The notes: generated by a model not told the origin, from the letters alone. A stretch of 64,000 nucleotides of DNA from Zasmidium citrigriseum (GCA_002786025.1 NHNW01000043.1:248001-312000); one strand, 5' to 3'; positions 44,522 to 56,435 are shown, counted from the stretch's first letter. Program-made: numbers and translations.

Positions 44522-46342
44522 TTATCGTCCCATTCTAATGACACCAGCCGCAATCAACTTCTGCACCTTCAACGCGATCCCCGGATTCCGCATATGATCC
44601 TGCAGCGCCGCCGGATCACCCTTCGCCTGCTGCAGAATACTCTGCATGACAGGATCCTGCAGAATCGCCATGATCTCAGGATCACGCTGAATCCGCTGCT
44701 GGGCCTCCTCCTCCGTCTCACCCTCGCGGGACGAGAACTGCGCCTGCAAAGCCTTCTGACTCTGCTGTTCAATTTCCCGTGCGTTCTTACCGTCCGTGTC
44801 GTGGGAGCTGGCCTCGGCGCAGACGTCGAGACAGCGGTTGTACTCCTTCATGGCGAAGAGGGCTTGCGCTTTGCGGAGGTAGGCGCGGATGAAGGATGGG
44901 TCGCGCTTGATGGCTTCGTCGCAGTCGGCCACAGCCGAGGGGAAAGTGAGGAGTTTGATGAGACAGGCGGCGCGGTTGGAGTAGCCGCGAGGGTCTTCGG
45001 GAGCGCGCTTGATCATCTCGGTGTAGGCTTCCACAGCGGCGGGCCAGTCGTTCTCCTTGAACTTCTGGTTGCCCAGCTCGCGCGCTTCTTCGGCTTTCTG
45101 TGGGTCGATGTATGCGTTGGTGTCGGCCAGCTTCTTTGCCTTCTCAGCGGCGCGCAGCTTGGCGAGGATGTCGGGAGTACGGTGTTCGGTGAGGGAGCGG
45201 GAGTAGTATTCGACGGCGTTGGCGAGGTCACCCATCTTCTCGTAGGCGCTGCCCATCCGGCCGAATGCTTTAGCGATGAGCTTGAAGTCGGCCAGCATCT
45301 CGCGACCCTCCTCAACAGCCTTCTTGCAGTCTTCGATACAGGCCTGGTAGTCGCCCTTCTCGAAATGTGCCGCGCCGAGATTGGTCAGGTAGGTGATGTC
45401 CTTGTACGTGTCCCATGCCTTGGTGTAGTGCTCAATCGCCTCGTCAAACTGTCTCTTCTTGTAGGCCTCCGTGCCCAGTGCCTTCTCCTTGTCCGCAGCC
45501 TCCTTCTTCGCCTTCTTCTCCTTCGCCTCCTCATCTTCCGGCTCTGGTTCCGGCTCAGGCTCAGGCGCCTTCTTCGGCTCCTCCTTCTTGGGTCTCGCAT
45601 CCGGCATCTCCACATCCTCATCCTTCTCATCGTGCTCTTTCTGGAACTTGGCCGCCGCAGCATCAGCATCGTCCGTCGGCTGTGCAGAAATGTCAATGCC
45701 CAGCAGCACGCTCATGACTTGCAGGAATCTCGGGTCAGAGAACATCTCCTGGTTCATAGCATTCGGGTTGTTCTTCAACTGCTGCAGCTTCGTCATGAAC
45801 TGTGCATCACCCAGGTATCCCGCCGTCTTGGGATTGTTGGCCAGCTTCTGAATCATCTGCGGATCATTGAACATATTGCCCAATCCACCGCTTGGATCCA
45901 CTCCATCTGCTCTTGCCTCTGCCTCAATGGCGCGCTGCACCGCATCACGACCGGACTTGGCTTGGGCATTGTTAGGGTCCAGCTTCAGTGCCTCGTCGAA
46001 TGCTTGTACCGAGCCCATCAGATCGCCTGTTCCGTGCAGAGCAGCACCTTTCCGTCCCCAGCCCTTGCTCCAGTCGGGCTTGATCTCGGTGGTCTTGTTG
46101 GCATCTTCGAGCGCCTTGTCCCACTGCTTGAGCGAAGCATATGCGCCGGATCGGTTCGAGTAGAGGACGTGGTTGGAGGGGTCGAGGTTGATGGCTTCTC
46201 CGAATTTCTCACTTTGAATTCATTAGCATGCTCTTCTTTTGAAGGAAAATGTCCAGCAGCATGTGACTTACGCAGCGGCGGAGAAGTTCTTGGAAGCAAA
46301 CAGCTTGTTGCCTTCGGCCTTGAGAGCGTCGGCGTCGGACAT
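44522..46342 (-). CDS. STI1: Hsp70-Hsp90 organising protein (STI1/Hop)
   Basis: Exons 46342-46272 and 46211-44522 flank a 60-nt intron (GTAAGT donor, GCTAATG branch, AAAG acceptor) and give 586 residues. STI1 links Hsp70 and Hsp90 in the cytosol and regulates client transfer. The N-terminal TPR1 begins MSDADALKAEGNKLFASKNF and includes VLYSNRSGAY. DP1 follows (FNDPQMIQKLANNPKTAGYL). A charged EP-repeat linker (PEPEPEPEPEDEEAKEKKAK) precedes TPR2A and TPR2B, the latter including NDWPAAVEAYTEMIKRAPED. The C-terminal DP2 domain ends in VQKLIAAGVIRMGR. Length and domain order match Hop fully. The gene lies downstream of a promoter with possible heat-shock-like sequences. Confidence 0.95.
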
Positions 46343-46967
46343 GGTGTCTCAGTTGCTGTATTAGTTACCAGTCGTGAATGTATCAATCAAATGTTTGGTT
46401 TGTTTCAGTGGTGGAAGTAAGAGAAGCAGGTTGTGGTTTATGTGTTGTGCCAAGTCTGCGGTTGAAGAAGCTCGTGGAAGCTTTGGAACTTCAGCTTTCA
46501 TCATGCGGGGATCAGGCATCAAGGCACCAAGAAGGGCGAATTGAAGGGCGGCAGTGATGGAGATCAAGGTGACTTTTGCATTGATTACACGATCTACCAT
46601 TACATTCAGACCAATAGTAGAACACAGAAAGAGAAGAAGCTGTCGCACGCGCGCTCATTGGTATCTCAATCCATCCCAAAACACCTTAAGAAGAAGACGA
46701 ATTCAAGTTTTGTTGTGGCACCATCGCCCTCGCCGTGTCCTCCGACGCCCTTTCATCCATATCCCTTTTGGCATTCAGCGTGAAAGAGGGCGTCCATGGC
46801 AGCATATCGTCCGGCGCCACGTTGGATGCCGTGCTGTTCGTGCGGGCCAGGCTGGTCGTACTAGAATTGCTGAGTCTTCGACGAACACTGCCCGTCATCG
46901 TCCTAGATTTGTCTCGAATACTCCTCCCTGCTCTCCGCAATCTGCCTGGCTGCTCTCTGGTATCCTC
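46343..46967. other. STI1 promoter and tricalbin 3' flank
   Basis: This region separates two minus-strand genes. Apart from the heat-shock-like element, no gene or repeat is recognised. Confidence 0.4.
46476..46495. promoter_or_regulatory. Heat-shock-element-like sequence upstream of STI1
   Basis: Consecutive five-base units gGAAg-cTTTg-gAAct-tCAgc lie about 135-155 nt upstream of the STI1 start and resemble a degenerate nGAAn/nTTCn array. STI1 genes are often Hsf1 targets; the match is imperfect, so this is tentative. Confidence 0.25.
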
Positions 46968-49900
46968 CTAGTTTCCAGACGGCGTCACGCTGCGCTCTCG
47001 CCGACTCATGAAACGTCCAAGCTTGTTGCTGGCCGGTGACTCTGGTGAGAGCATGCTGCCGGCTTCTGCGGGCTGGAAGGATGTACGGAGGACCACGGTA
47101 CCTTGTCCGACTTGCACTTGCTGCTCGCCGCCCGATGCTTGGTCGTTGATGAAGAACACTGCTTCTCCAAGGTCCTCGTCTCTGCCGAAAGATCGATCGT
47201 TCTTGACGGCCACCTTGAATTGCTGAGCGGCGTTGCACTGGATCTTCTTCGACTCATCACTGTACGTGGCCTCGCCAGTCTTGGCCTTGACCGACTTGGT
47301 CTTGAACACTTCCTTGTGGCCGTGCTTGCTCTCCTGGTGGATGTGCACCTCCAACTTGGTGTCCGGTTCGAAGCCAGATGCGCTGACGACAGACAAAGTA
47401 GCTGTGCCAATTTCTCCAGGCACTCCCGGACTAATGGAATGCTGACCGAAGCTGGTTTGGCGTTGATGAGGCGTCCTAGGCGTCGCCATGCCCTCCCTGC
47501 TTGGTACTGCCAGGCCGTCGATCGAATTCCCGTGCATCGAGCCATTTGCTGCCGTTCCTGGCCGACTGCCTGCATCTTGCGATTCCATGCTCGTCGCACG
47601 CAATTCAGCAGTGGCATCATCAGGTACATCGTCCTGGTTCTGAGTTCGTCGCTTGAAGCCACGGCCGACGAACGTCGCTCCTTTGAACAGTCCACCACCA
47701 ACGGCGCTGCCAACTTTGCCGACACCTTTCACTGGCGCACCAATGATCTTGCCTGGTGCAGCGAAGGTACCAGAGAAGGTCGAGGAGCCTTGTCGAGAGC
47801 GAGTGATGTAGTCTGGCTTGAACAGCATCTTCAGTCTGATGGATCCACTCTTGCCATCCAAGTTGAGAATGACTTCCTGTGCCTGGAATGGCTCGAGAAC
47901 GTCGAGGTTGATCGACGCAGATCCCAAGTAATCGGCCTTGTCACCAAAGTCCCAATCGTACACGTTGACGTCGAACTTGGCGGCGGTGCGGCTGCGGACT
48001 GGCACTTCGAAGAACTCGTTCCACGCAGGATGCAGAGTCTTCTTCTGCGTCGATGTCTTGTACACCTGGTCGCCATTGAGCACAAAACGACAGAATGGAT
48101 CCGAGAATCCATTGCGATCGGCGGCTGGGAGGTCAGATGCATCCAGAACTTCCACACGAAGGGTGCCCTGGTTGTTGAATGATTCGCTGGGATCCAATTG
48201 CATCTTCACGGGTAGGAATCGCATCGACACCTTGATCTTGCTTTCGTGGCCGGAAGAGTCCTTCAGGCTGATGACCTGCGGCGTGTATAAGCATCTGCGA
48301 AGGGTGTCAAGAGTTGGGCCAGTCAGCTTCGCTTTAATATCGTCTTCATCGGTGCCCTTCTTGTCGGTCTCAGTGATGAGTCGCAGTGTCATGCGGGATA
48401 GGTCCAGCTCGCGGACCATGGCATCGCCAGTCTCGTTGAATGACTGCTGGCGTGATCGAATCTTGGCGCTAGTGTACGAGGCATATCTCATGTCGTCCAT
48501 GACAACTTCCAAATAGCTTCCCGTGTACGCCAGGTCGCCTTCGTGAATGGTGAAGACTATAAGGCCAGATTCTGCGGCATGTCAGTGATAGATCTCCCCC
48601 CAAAGAATTGCACGACTCACCGTATTCGGTCAGGTCATCCGCGGTGATCCTGATCTTGGGCACCTCCTTCTTAACTTCTTCCTCCTGTTCGCCTTCGTTA
48701 GCCTCGAGGGCTCTCCGCATCTCAGCCGCCTCGGTTTTCGAGCCGGTCGATTTGAGACTGCTGATGGTGCCGACTGTGCCACTTCTGACTGGCCGTGGGG
48801 GCGTGGCAGTGTCTGCGGCCGTGCCGTTGACTTCGGTACTCTTGCGCGAACCAATGCTCTTGCGAGATCCATCGGCACTGGTGCGAACCTTCTCTTTCTC
48901 CTCTTCCTTCTCACGTTCCTCTTCATCGGGATCAATAACATTGAGAGTGGGGTAGAAGGCGACTGTGAAGTTCAAGGTGCCCTTTGGTGTGCCGTGTCCA
49001 ATCCGCAGCGGTGCCGCGATTACATCGTTCTTCGTGTCGTGGACCATGTATTCGCCGTTCGAGTCCTGTCGAATGTACTCAGCAGCGTCGACCTCCATCT
49101 GTCCCATAGTACGGTCTTTGCCAACATTCTCCTCGTCCATAACCTCGACGATCAGTTTCTCGCGAGTGGAATGCACAGGCACGTAGAAGACCTCATCCCA
49201 GTCGGGGTTGAGGTTGTTCTTGTAGGTGACAGTCCGGCCTTTGGGAATGCCAGAAAGGAGCACACGGGCGTATGGATCCGACTTGCCGACAGTATCAAGG
49301 TTCTTGAGGTTCTTCGCAGACTTGAAGTGGAAACGCATGACACCGATAGGATCAATGTAGCCATTGCCACCCGCAAAACCCTTCAAAGCGACAGGCTTCC
49401 ACTGCAAAGACATCTTCGCACGACCGGTCTTGGTGCCAGCCAGATTAAACCATTCTTGGCCCTTGTTCGTGAGATCCAGAAGATCGTCCAGCTTGATTTG
49501 GTAGGTTGCAAGAACGGGATCGGTGGCGAGATCGCGGTCGTCCTTGATCACGAGACCCAGCTTAGCCTTCTTGCGATCTGTAATGAGCAATTCTTTCGTC
49601 GCGTTCGGCCAGATCGGGTTGTTCGTTCGCTTGAGCTTCTGCGAGATCTGCACTTCCTTCCCATTAAGCAGGAGCACGGCGTACGGGTTAAGCTGGCCGA
49701 CGAGAGACTTGGATCCGTCGAGGTCCTTGGCCTGCTCGACGGTAAACTTGGCAATACCAGTCAAGCTCTCTGGTGGTGGCTCGACAGTGCCGTCCTCAAG
49801 CTTGTGACCCTCGAGAACGGGGAAGAAGCGAATGTCGCACGAAACGGTCCCGCGAGGCCTGCCGTTGAGCAGGATCTCGAGGGACTGGTTCTCCCATTCT

Positions 49901-51576
49901 GGGTCTTGCTCGAGCTGTTCGAGGTTGAAGGTGGCCACACCAAGCTCCTTGTCCTTGCGGTACTCGTTGTAGTCGTGGATGGCAATCGTCAATGGCTCCC
50001 TCAAGCTCGTCAGAATGACACTGACAGTCTCGGTCCAGCGCGGGTTGGCGTTCTCATGCACAGTCTTTGTTTTGCCGAGGATATCGCGGTTGTTGATGGA
50101 TACTGTGGCATACGGATCTGGAGTACCTGAGAACTTGTCAGGGTTCTTGAGACCTTGAGCGCCGTGGAAGTGGATCTGCAGGACTCCAATGGCTTGGTCG
50201 ACGGGGTTTCCGGCAAGCATCTTGGCGATTTCGATGGGGAAGACGTTCGGCTCGTACATCATCGGTCCAAGATTGGCGTGAATCTGCTCCTGGATAAAAC
50301 TCTCGAGACCTGGAATGAAGTTGATGTCGAAGCCGAGAGTATCACCTCCCAGAGGCTTGCAAACGTAATCGATGTGTGGTCGGCCCAAGAAGCAGATTTC
50401 AACACGATCGATGTGTGGGAAAGGCAGCTGGAGCTTCATCTTCACACGCATTACACCTGTGCAGGCCATGTCCTCGACAATGACATCGAGACCCTTGGAA
50501 ATCATCGCCTTGCCGACACGGACTTCTAAGACAACCTTCGGATTGATCTTGTTGGCCTTTTGCCTCTCAGTCATGTCCGAAGTGTCGTTTGGCGTGAAGC
50601 TGAACTTCCAGTCCATGATAACCATGTCATCCTCAGCTCTTGGGTAGGTCTTTACATGCTCCAGTCGAGGAGGCTTTGTACCCAACGTAAACATCTTCAT
50701 CCTCATACTGTCCAGAAACGCTGGGGTTGAAGTACTGAGAACTTGGTCCACTGAGCTGACAATGGTTGAGCACAGAACTGGCGCATAGATTGGCCAGAAC
50801 TTGTCCATGAAGTTGTTGATCCATTCCAAAGACTCGGTGTCCGTCTCCAGCCTGTTCTTGGCGAGTTCGCGAGTGATGTCGTCCCGGAAGTTGCGCCTTA
50901 CTCTTCGGAGAGATGTTCTGTAGTAGGTTCCACATGCTGCCATGACGATGAAGATCCAGCCGAGTCCTCCTCCCAGAACAGCCACCACCCATGAAGCAAG
51001 GCAGGCAAACACAATAACAGCCGCGTTGTGATACCAGTCGCCGAAGAACTTATCATCTAGCTTCCCCTCAAGCCATGTTTGGTGGTCTGCCAAAGTGCCA
51101 TCGTCGTCTTTGAGGCCTGGGTTGCCAAATCGAGGCGCCCATCCCACCTTCTCGTAGTGCTTTTCGCCCTCTTTGGCGATGGAGCCATTGGCTTCTCCGT
51201 TCGTGCTTGGAGGGGCTGCGATGACGCCGTCTTTGCTCGGAGGAGGAAGATCGTAGCCGGCATCTTCGCCGTCATCAGCGTCGGTTACGAGAGCTGCAGT
51301 CTTGTGCTTTCTATGCAGTCGTGGTCCAGCTCGCTAGAATCAGTCAGTTTCACACCCCAATGGCTGCTCCCATAAATGCCTCACCTCCTTAGCCTGTGCC
51401 GCCTTCTCCTCCGGACTGGCATCCGGATTGAACTCGAACGTAGTGGCACCCGCAGCTCTTGCGTGCTGGGCCATTGCCTTCTCGGCCTGCTCCGGGTCGA
51501 CGGCGCCCACTTTGGCAGCGTCAATGGCTCCCTGCGCCTTGAGCTCCTGGGCCCGGCCGGCGGTGCCCTCCAACAT
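46968..51576 (-). CDS. TCB: Tricalbin (extended-synaptotagmin type ER-plasma membrane tether)
   Basis: Three exons (51576-51385, 51333-48621, 48571-46968) with 51- and 49-nt introns give 1502 residues. Tricalbins anchor the ER to the plasma membrane and transfer lipids. After a Glu/Ala-rich N-terminus, a hydrophobic hairpin lies near residues 168-203 (AVIVFACLASWVVAVLGGGL). An SMP lipid-transfer domain spans roughly 225-420 (ETDTESLEWINNFMDKFWPI, then RVEICFLGRPHIDYVC). C2-type domains follow: near 445 (VLQIHFHGAQGLKNPD), 588 (AKFTVEQAKDLDG), 727 (GVMRFHFKSAKNLKNLD), about 900-1090, 1103 (GTLRVEVLDASDLPAAD) and 1357 (GTATLSVVSASGFEPD). This gives five clear and one probable C2. Aspartate clusters suggest that some bind calcium. 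The intron junctions reconstruct smooth protein sequence. Confidence 0.93.
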
Positions 51577-52811
51577 GCTGGCGGAGGCGACTTCGTACAG
51601 TTTGGCAGGTCGGAGCGGTGGAGAGGGAGCTGGCGGCGTTCAGGCCAGCTCGTGGAGGGAGTGAAACGGAAGGTGAGATAAGCTTAGTCCAGTGTCCGGG
51701 TTGTTGGAAGGACGCAATCGCCGGGCGTGTGGGGGATCGAAGGAGATGGATGTGGGTGTTGGTGGGTGTAAGGAGCGTGTGGCGCGCAGAGCGGCGAGAA
51801 GCAGAAGAAGAGGTGGTGTAGGGAGTGAGCGAGGCAGCGGTGGGCGAATGCGGGTGAGGTTGGTAGTCGTGCGTCGGCGTGGGCGAGACGAATGGCCGCA
51901 GAGGTGATGAGCCACAGCTTGCGTGCAGCGCGGGCGGTTGCTTGGAGCTCTCGACGACGCGCTAATCAAATTGGCGGGTTGGCATCCGTCAAATATCCCG
52001 TCAATTGCCTCGTCGGAGCGGTTTTGTTGCTGCTGGGATGATGGAGGATATTGGTGAACAGGTGGCCAAAGGCGCTGTTTCAGCAACTGGTGGTCGGCGG
52101 CGTTGCTTGGTGGCCAGCAATGGACCGCGACTGCCTTGTTTCCAGCTTTCCAGCTCTTGCTCTTGCCCAGAGCTCCAGCCGATCCAGCCTCGATCCTTGA
52201 ATATCGATTTAGCCTTCTCGCTTGCGCAGCCCCGATCCGCGAGATGGCGTCACCCACACAACCTGCTCGTTTAGCGACCTGAACAACACAAATACTTCAT
52301 CTATACCATCTCCATCCAGATCATCATCATTCGCAGGCAATCTCATGCTGTCCGACCCCTGACCAAGGGCGGTTCAGCTCGTGTCACACATGCCATGCCA
52401 ACAAGAGCACATGGCAGCAGCCACGACCCACGAGACAAAGCACCAACATTGAAATCTTGAATCCTGCATGGACGCCGGACACGATTTAACGCCGCGCATC
52501 TCCACCTGAATCATGAGCTCTCTCGAAATGGGCATTGCCATCAGGCTGCCGGTCTCTAATACTCCTCTATGTCCGAATCTTGATCTGCGAACTCAGCAAT
52601 ATCACAGGGCTGACAGGCGAAAGAGGGACATGCTCAACTATAGAAGACGCAGGCCCCCATGACCCCCAACCTGAATCAGCTGCAACGGAGGTAGGATATC
52701 CAAGTATGGCCCAGGTCTCAGTATATCTATCTTTCTATATCGAAAGCCCAATATCACAATTGTCCCTATACCCATCGCCTCTGAACAATCAAAAGACCGC
52801 CCAAAATCACC
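51577..52811. other. Divergent intergenic region
   Basis: About 1.2 kb between the tricalbin and SDR start codons, presumably holding both promoters. No gene or repeat was recognised; long frames at 51640-52257 are low-complexity. Confidence 0.45.
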
Positions 52812-53691
52812 ATGGCATCAAACGAAAAGGAGATTGTCCTGATCACCGGCGGGAACACTGGTCTGGGGTTTGAGATCGCCAGGAAGCTCTTAAGGGATCA
52901 CAAGGACCAATTCTTCGTCCTCATCGGTGCGAGGACTTCTTCCAAGGGTGAAGCTGCAGTCGAGGACCTCCACGCCCAAGGTCTCAAAGACTGCGAGTTC
53001 ATCCATATCGACATGACAGACAACGACTCCATCTTCAAAGCCGCCGAAGCAGTCGAAAAGAAGTTCGGCCGTCTAGATGTCCTGCACGCAAACGCAAGCC
53101 ATTCCTCACGAGCTTGAATCTCCGCCTGCTAATCCTCCCTTTAGGCCGGCATTGCTCCCGACAAAGACGATCTCCAAAAGATCCCAATCTCCGACAGCAT
53201 CATGAAAGCCATGCACACCAACGTGGCTGGAACAGCTCAGACGGCTGACGTCTTCAAGCCCTTGCTCGAGAAAGCAGCGAACCCACGCATCATCTTCATG
53301 TCCACTGGGTTGGGCAGCATCGCGAGAGGCGGTAGATCGAAGCATATGACCTCCTGGCCAGCATATGCTTCCAGCAAAGCGGCATTGAATATGATGATGG
53401 TCTACTTCAGCCAAGTCTGTCCGAATATGAGGGTCAATGCCTGCAATCCAGGATTTCGGGTGAGACGATTGGACTGCTCTGAACGTGTGGTTGCTGAATG
53501 CTGATGATCATTTGCAGGCCACAGCTCTGAACAACTTTGGCGGCAATGCTCCAGCTGGCGCCAAACCAGGCGAGACTGCTGATGGAGTCAACAACGCTAT
53601 TCGCTTGACTTTGCTTGGGAAAGATGGCGAGAGTGGAACGTATACCGAGATGGACGACGCTACAGGTGAGGCCAAGACCGTCGAATGGTGA
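52812..53691 (+). CDS. Short-chain dehydrogenase/reductase (canonical active site)
   Basis: Three exons (52812-53093, 53145-53459, 53518-53691) give 256 residues. The cofactor motif is TGGNTGLGFEIARKL and the active-site YxxxK reads YASSKAALN; the catalytic Ser is in FMSTGLGS. The protein likely reduces or oxidises a small alcohol/carbonyl with NAD(P)(H). The first intron (53094-53144) starts with GC rather than GT (GCAAGC) and ends TTTAG, giving an uninterrupted HANAGIAPDKDD across the junction; a GCTAATC branch sequence is present. The second intron is ordinary. It is followed by an aldehyde dehydrogenase gene on the same strand about 870 bp away. The substrate is unknown. Confidence 0.85.
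53094..53144 (+). other. Predicted GC-AG intron
   Basis: The donor is GCAAGC after AAC and the acceptor is CTTTAG, 51 nt, with a branch-like GCTAATC inside. Only this pair restores the conserved SDR segment NAGIAP in frame; no GT donor in the vicinity does. Confidence 0.65.
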
Positions 53692-54560
53692 AATGAGTCT
53701 CGCTTTCATTTGTCGATGCAGTTACGACCATGCGCCTTTTCAATCAGCCTTACGAACCTTTCCTTTACAAAAACGAAAATCCTCACATGCATCTCGAATG
53801 CAAAGATCTGTCTTTCGTCGAAATCTGAGGAATCCAACATTTCTCATCAACACGCCAAAGCCACAACAACTCTCGGTCCAACTTTGGTCAAGAAACACTC
53901 CCAGCAACAATGACATCTTCACCACCATTTTTAAAGCACGGCTTCGAATACATTACCAACCCTCGCAACCCAGCAAGGTGTCGTCCTTCACGAACCCGAG
54001 CGAAAACCGACGGCTCGACGTCAGCGAGCTCAACTGCCGAAGTGAAGTCGAGTGCGTGTCCGGGGTGCGGGGGTCTGCGTTAACAATCCTTGACCCATCG
54101 CTCGTTCCTGGCATTGGTTGCTTCGTAAGGAAGGTGAATATTAGAATGATCATGGGGGAGGGAAAGAAGGTTGGTGATGCGTAGCGCTCATCGCCGGTGT
54201 TAAGGGTTAGGGTTAGAACGTCAGTTGGTGGCGTGGGGTTACTGTAGGTGAGGGGGGTATAAGACTGCATTGGATCCTTCTCTCGAGGTGTTGGTCGTTC
54301 TTACAACAACTGATACTCTTTCTTTATCAGCAAGAGATATATCTGACCATTTCGACGGGACTTACGAACGATTGAACGAGTGGGGTTCTTGCAGCACGGT
54401 TGTTTTGAGTGGAGACTTTATCCAAGCGATATCAAACGAGAAAAACACCCTCACCTCAGCTCTTGGCCGCATCTTACGGGATCTCTGGACTTTCCTACCA
54501 ACAATATTTCCTCCATCCTCGACCTCGGCAACCAAAGTCGAAGAAAAATCACCGTTCAAG
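53692..54560. other. Intergenic between SDR and ALDH genes
   Basis: About 870 bp with no convincing gene. It contains a telomere-like repeat at 54201-54217 (listed separately). The open frame upstream of the ALDH start from 54270 lacks protein character and is regarded as leader. Confidence 0.4.
54201..54217 (+). repeat. Interstitial telomere-like repeat
   Basis: The sequence TTAAGGGTTAGGGTTAG contains two and a half near-perfect units of the TTAGGG telomere repeat used by most filamentous ascomycetes. It lies about 345 bp upstream of the aldehyde dehydrogenase start. Confidence 0.55.
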
Positions 54561-56009
54561 ATGTCTCCCCAAACCAACGGTGCCTCCACAGGCCCCGTCC
54601 CCCTCTGGATCAACGGCCAAGAAGTCACAACCTCAACAGCCTTCGAAGTCCAGAATCCCACAGACAACAAACCTCTCTGGAAATCCTCTTCGGCATCAGT
54701 CAAAGAAGCCAAACAGGCCGTCGATGCAGCCCAGAATGCCTTCAAAACCTGGCGCAAAACCAAACCCTCCACAATCCAAACCATCCTCCTCAAAGCCGCC
54801 GATCTCATGCTCACCCGAAAAGACGAACTCTCCGCCTACATGATGCAGGAGACTGGAGCTTTGGGACCTTTCACAGACTTCAACATCCAGACGACCATCG
54901 ACAACCTCCGCGACGTCGCCGGCCGCGCAGCCGACATCCACGGCATCATCCCCAAAACCAAAACTGAAGGCCAAGGCGCCTTCATCTTCAAAGAACCCTA
55001 CGGCGTAATTCTCGGAATCGCGCCCTGGAACGCCCCTTACATCCTCGGCGTGCGCAGCTTCCTCTACGCCATCGCGGCGGGAAACACAGCCGTCGTCAAG
55101 GGGCCCGAATTGAGTCCCAGGACCTACTGGGCCATGGGTTCCATCCTCAAAGAAGCCGGTCTCCCCGACGGAGTCCTGAATATTATCTACCACCGCCCGC
55201 AGGACGCTGCTGAGGTTACGAAGTCTTTGATCGAGCATCCCGCTATCAAGAAGGTCAATTTCACGGGGAGTACGCTCGTCGGGTCGATCATCGCCTCCAA
55301 AGCCGGCAAAGAACTCAAACCCGTGCTGATGGAACTCGGCGGCAAAGCTTCTGCGATTGTGTGTGAGGATGCGAATCTCGAACATGCGGCGATGCAGTGT
55401 GCGTTGGGGAGTTTTTTGCATGCGGGACAGATTTGTATGGCGACGGAACGTATCCTTGTGAATAGGAGGATTTTGGAGCCGTTTGGGAAGGCGTTGAAGG
55501 AGGCTAGTGATAAGATCTACGCTCCTGGCTCTGATGCTCCGGTTTTGATTGCGAAGCCGGGGGTGGAGAAGAACCAGAAACTCCGCGCAGACGCCGTGGC
55601 GAAGGGGGCGAAGATTGTGCATGGCTCTGCAGAAGACGGCGAGTCCTCTCCCTACCGCATCCGACCCACGATTATCTCAGACGTGAAGAAAGACATGGAC
55701 ATCTTCTACACCGAATCCTTTGGCCCGACGGTCTCGCTCATCGCCGTCGACTCTGACGGGGAAGCGATTGAGATGGCGAATGATACCGAGTATGGTCTTT
55801 CCGGTGCCGTGTTCACCGAGTCGTTGGCCAGGGGCTTGAGGATCGCGAAGGAGATCGAATCTGGTGCTGTGCATATCAATAGTATGACGGTGCATGATGA
55901 GGCGCTGCTGCCGCATGGAGGGACGAAGGCTTCTGGTTGGGGTCGCTTCAATGGGAAGTGGGGGATGGAGGAGTTCCTGCGGTTGAAGACGGTGTCTTAT
56001 ATGGAGTAG
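54561..56009 (+). CDS. Aldehyde dehydrogenase (salicylaldehyde/vanillin-dehydrogenase-like)
   Basis: A single exon of 482 residues from Met 54561 (MSPQTNGASTGPVPLWING); the frame is open further upstream but that stretch is not protein-like. ALDHs oxidise aldehydes to acids with NAD(P)+. Visible features include the cofactor-domain segment IAPWNAPYILGVRSFLYAIA, the block NFTGSTLVGSIIASKAG, the Glu motif MELGGKASAIV, the catalytic Cys in HAGQICMATERILVN, and the late motif ESFGPTVS. This combination resembles enzymes acting on aromatic aldehydes such as vanillin or salicylaldehyde. It may work with the neighbouring SDR, but this is inferred from position only. Confidence 0.88.
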   Translation: MSPQTNGASTGPVPLWINGQEVTTSTAFEVQNPTDNKPLWKSSSASVKEAKQAVDAAQNAFKTWRKTKPSTIQTILLKAADLMLTRKDELSAYMMQETGALGPFTDFNIQTTIDNLRDVAGRAADIHGIIPKTKTEGQGAFIFKEPYGVILGIAPWNAPYILGVRSFLYAIAAGNTAVVKGPELSPRTYWAMGSILKEAGLPDGVLNIIYHRPQDAAEVTKSLIEHPAIKKVNFTGSTLVGSIIASKAGKELKPVLMELGGKASAIVCEDANLEHAAMQCALGSFLHAGQICMATERILVNRRILEPFGKALKEASDKIYAPGSDAPVLIAKPGVEKNQKLRADAVAKGAKIVHGSAEDGESSPYRIRPTIISDVKKDMDIFYTESFGPTVSLIAVDSDGEAIEMANDTEYGLSGAVFTESLARGLRIAKEIESGAVHINSMTVHDEALLPHGGTKASGWGRFNGKWGMEEFLRLKTVSYME

Positions 56010-56435
56010 AGGAGCGGTGTAGCTATAGCAAAAAGCAATATTTGACGTACTGAGCACAGTGTAGGGGCGATTACTTACCTGCTCAATCTCCTTTACTGGT
56101 ACACGTCCGTGTAGAGTAGGTTTCCAGAGCCATTGTAAGCCAAAGCGACGGATTGGCCTCGCACTTTGCGGATGGGTCGAATTTTCGAAGCGAGGAGCCA
56201 GGTCGAGATGGAGGGATGGCGGCAGAATGTGCGATTGGGTCCAGTAGAAGTTTTGGTGAAGTTGAGAGAGGAGGTGAAGTTAAGAGCATGCTCAGTCGGA
56301 AATCATATTCGTGAGACCTTCGCTAACAGCGCATCTTCGTGAGCGCTGGTGTCTTCTGAGACGACCCGAGCTAGCTATCAACGCCGGCTCCCCATATGCA
56401 TGAAGTTCAGTTCCCAAGTTCCCCGAAAGAGCCTC
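56010..56435. other. Convergent intergenic region
   Basis: Short gap between the ALDH and ribosomal-protein genes; nothing recognised. Confidence 0.35.

Noticed and set aside
44081..46420. A 779-codon open frame opposite STI1
   Set aside because: It lies antisense to the well-supported STI1 gene, and its protein is Leu/Arg-rich in the way expected of the reverse of a GC-biased coding sequence. No signal or domain is seen.
47103..48182. A 359-codon open frame opposite the tricalbin gene
   Set aside because: Antisense of C2-domain coding sequence, with no independent support.
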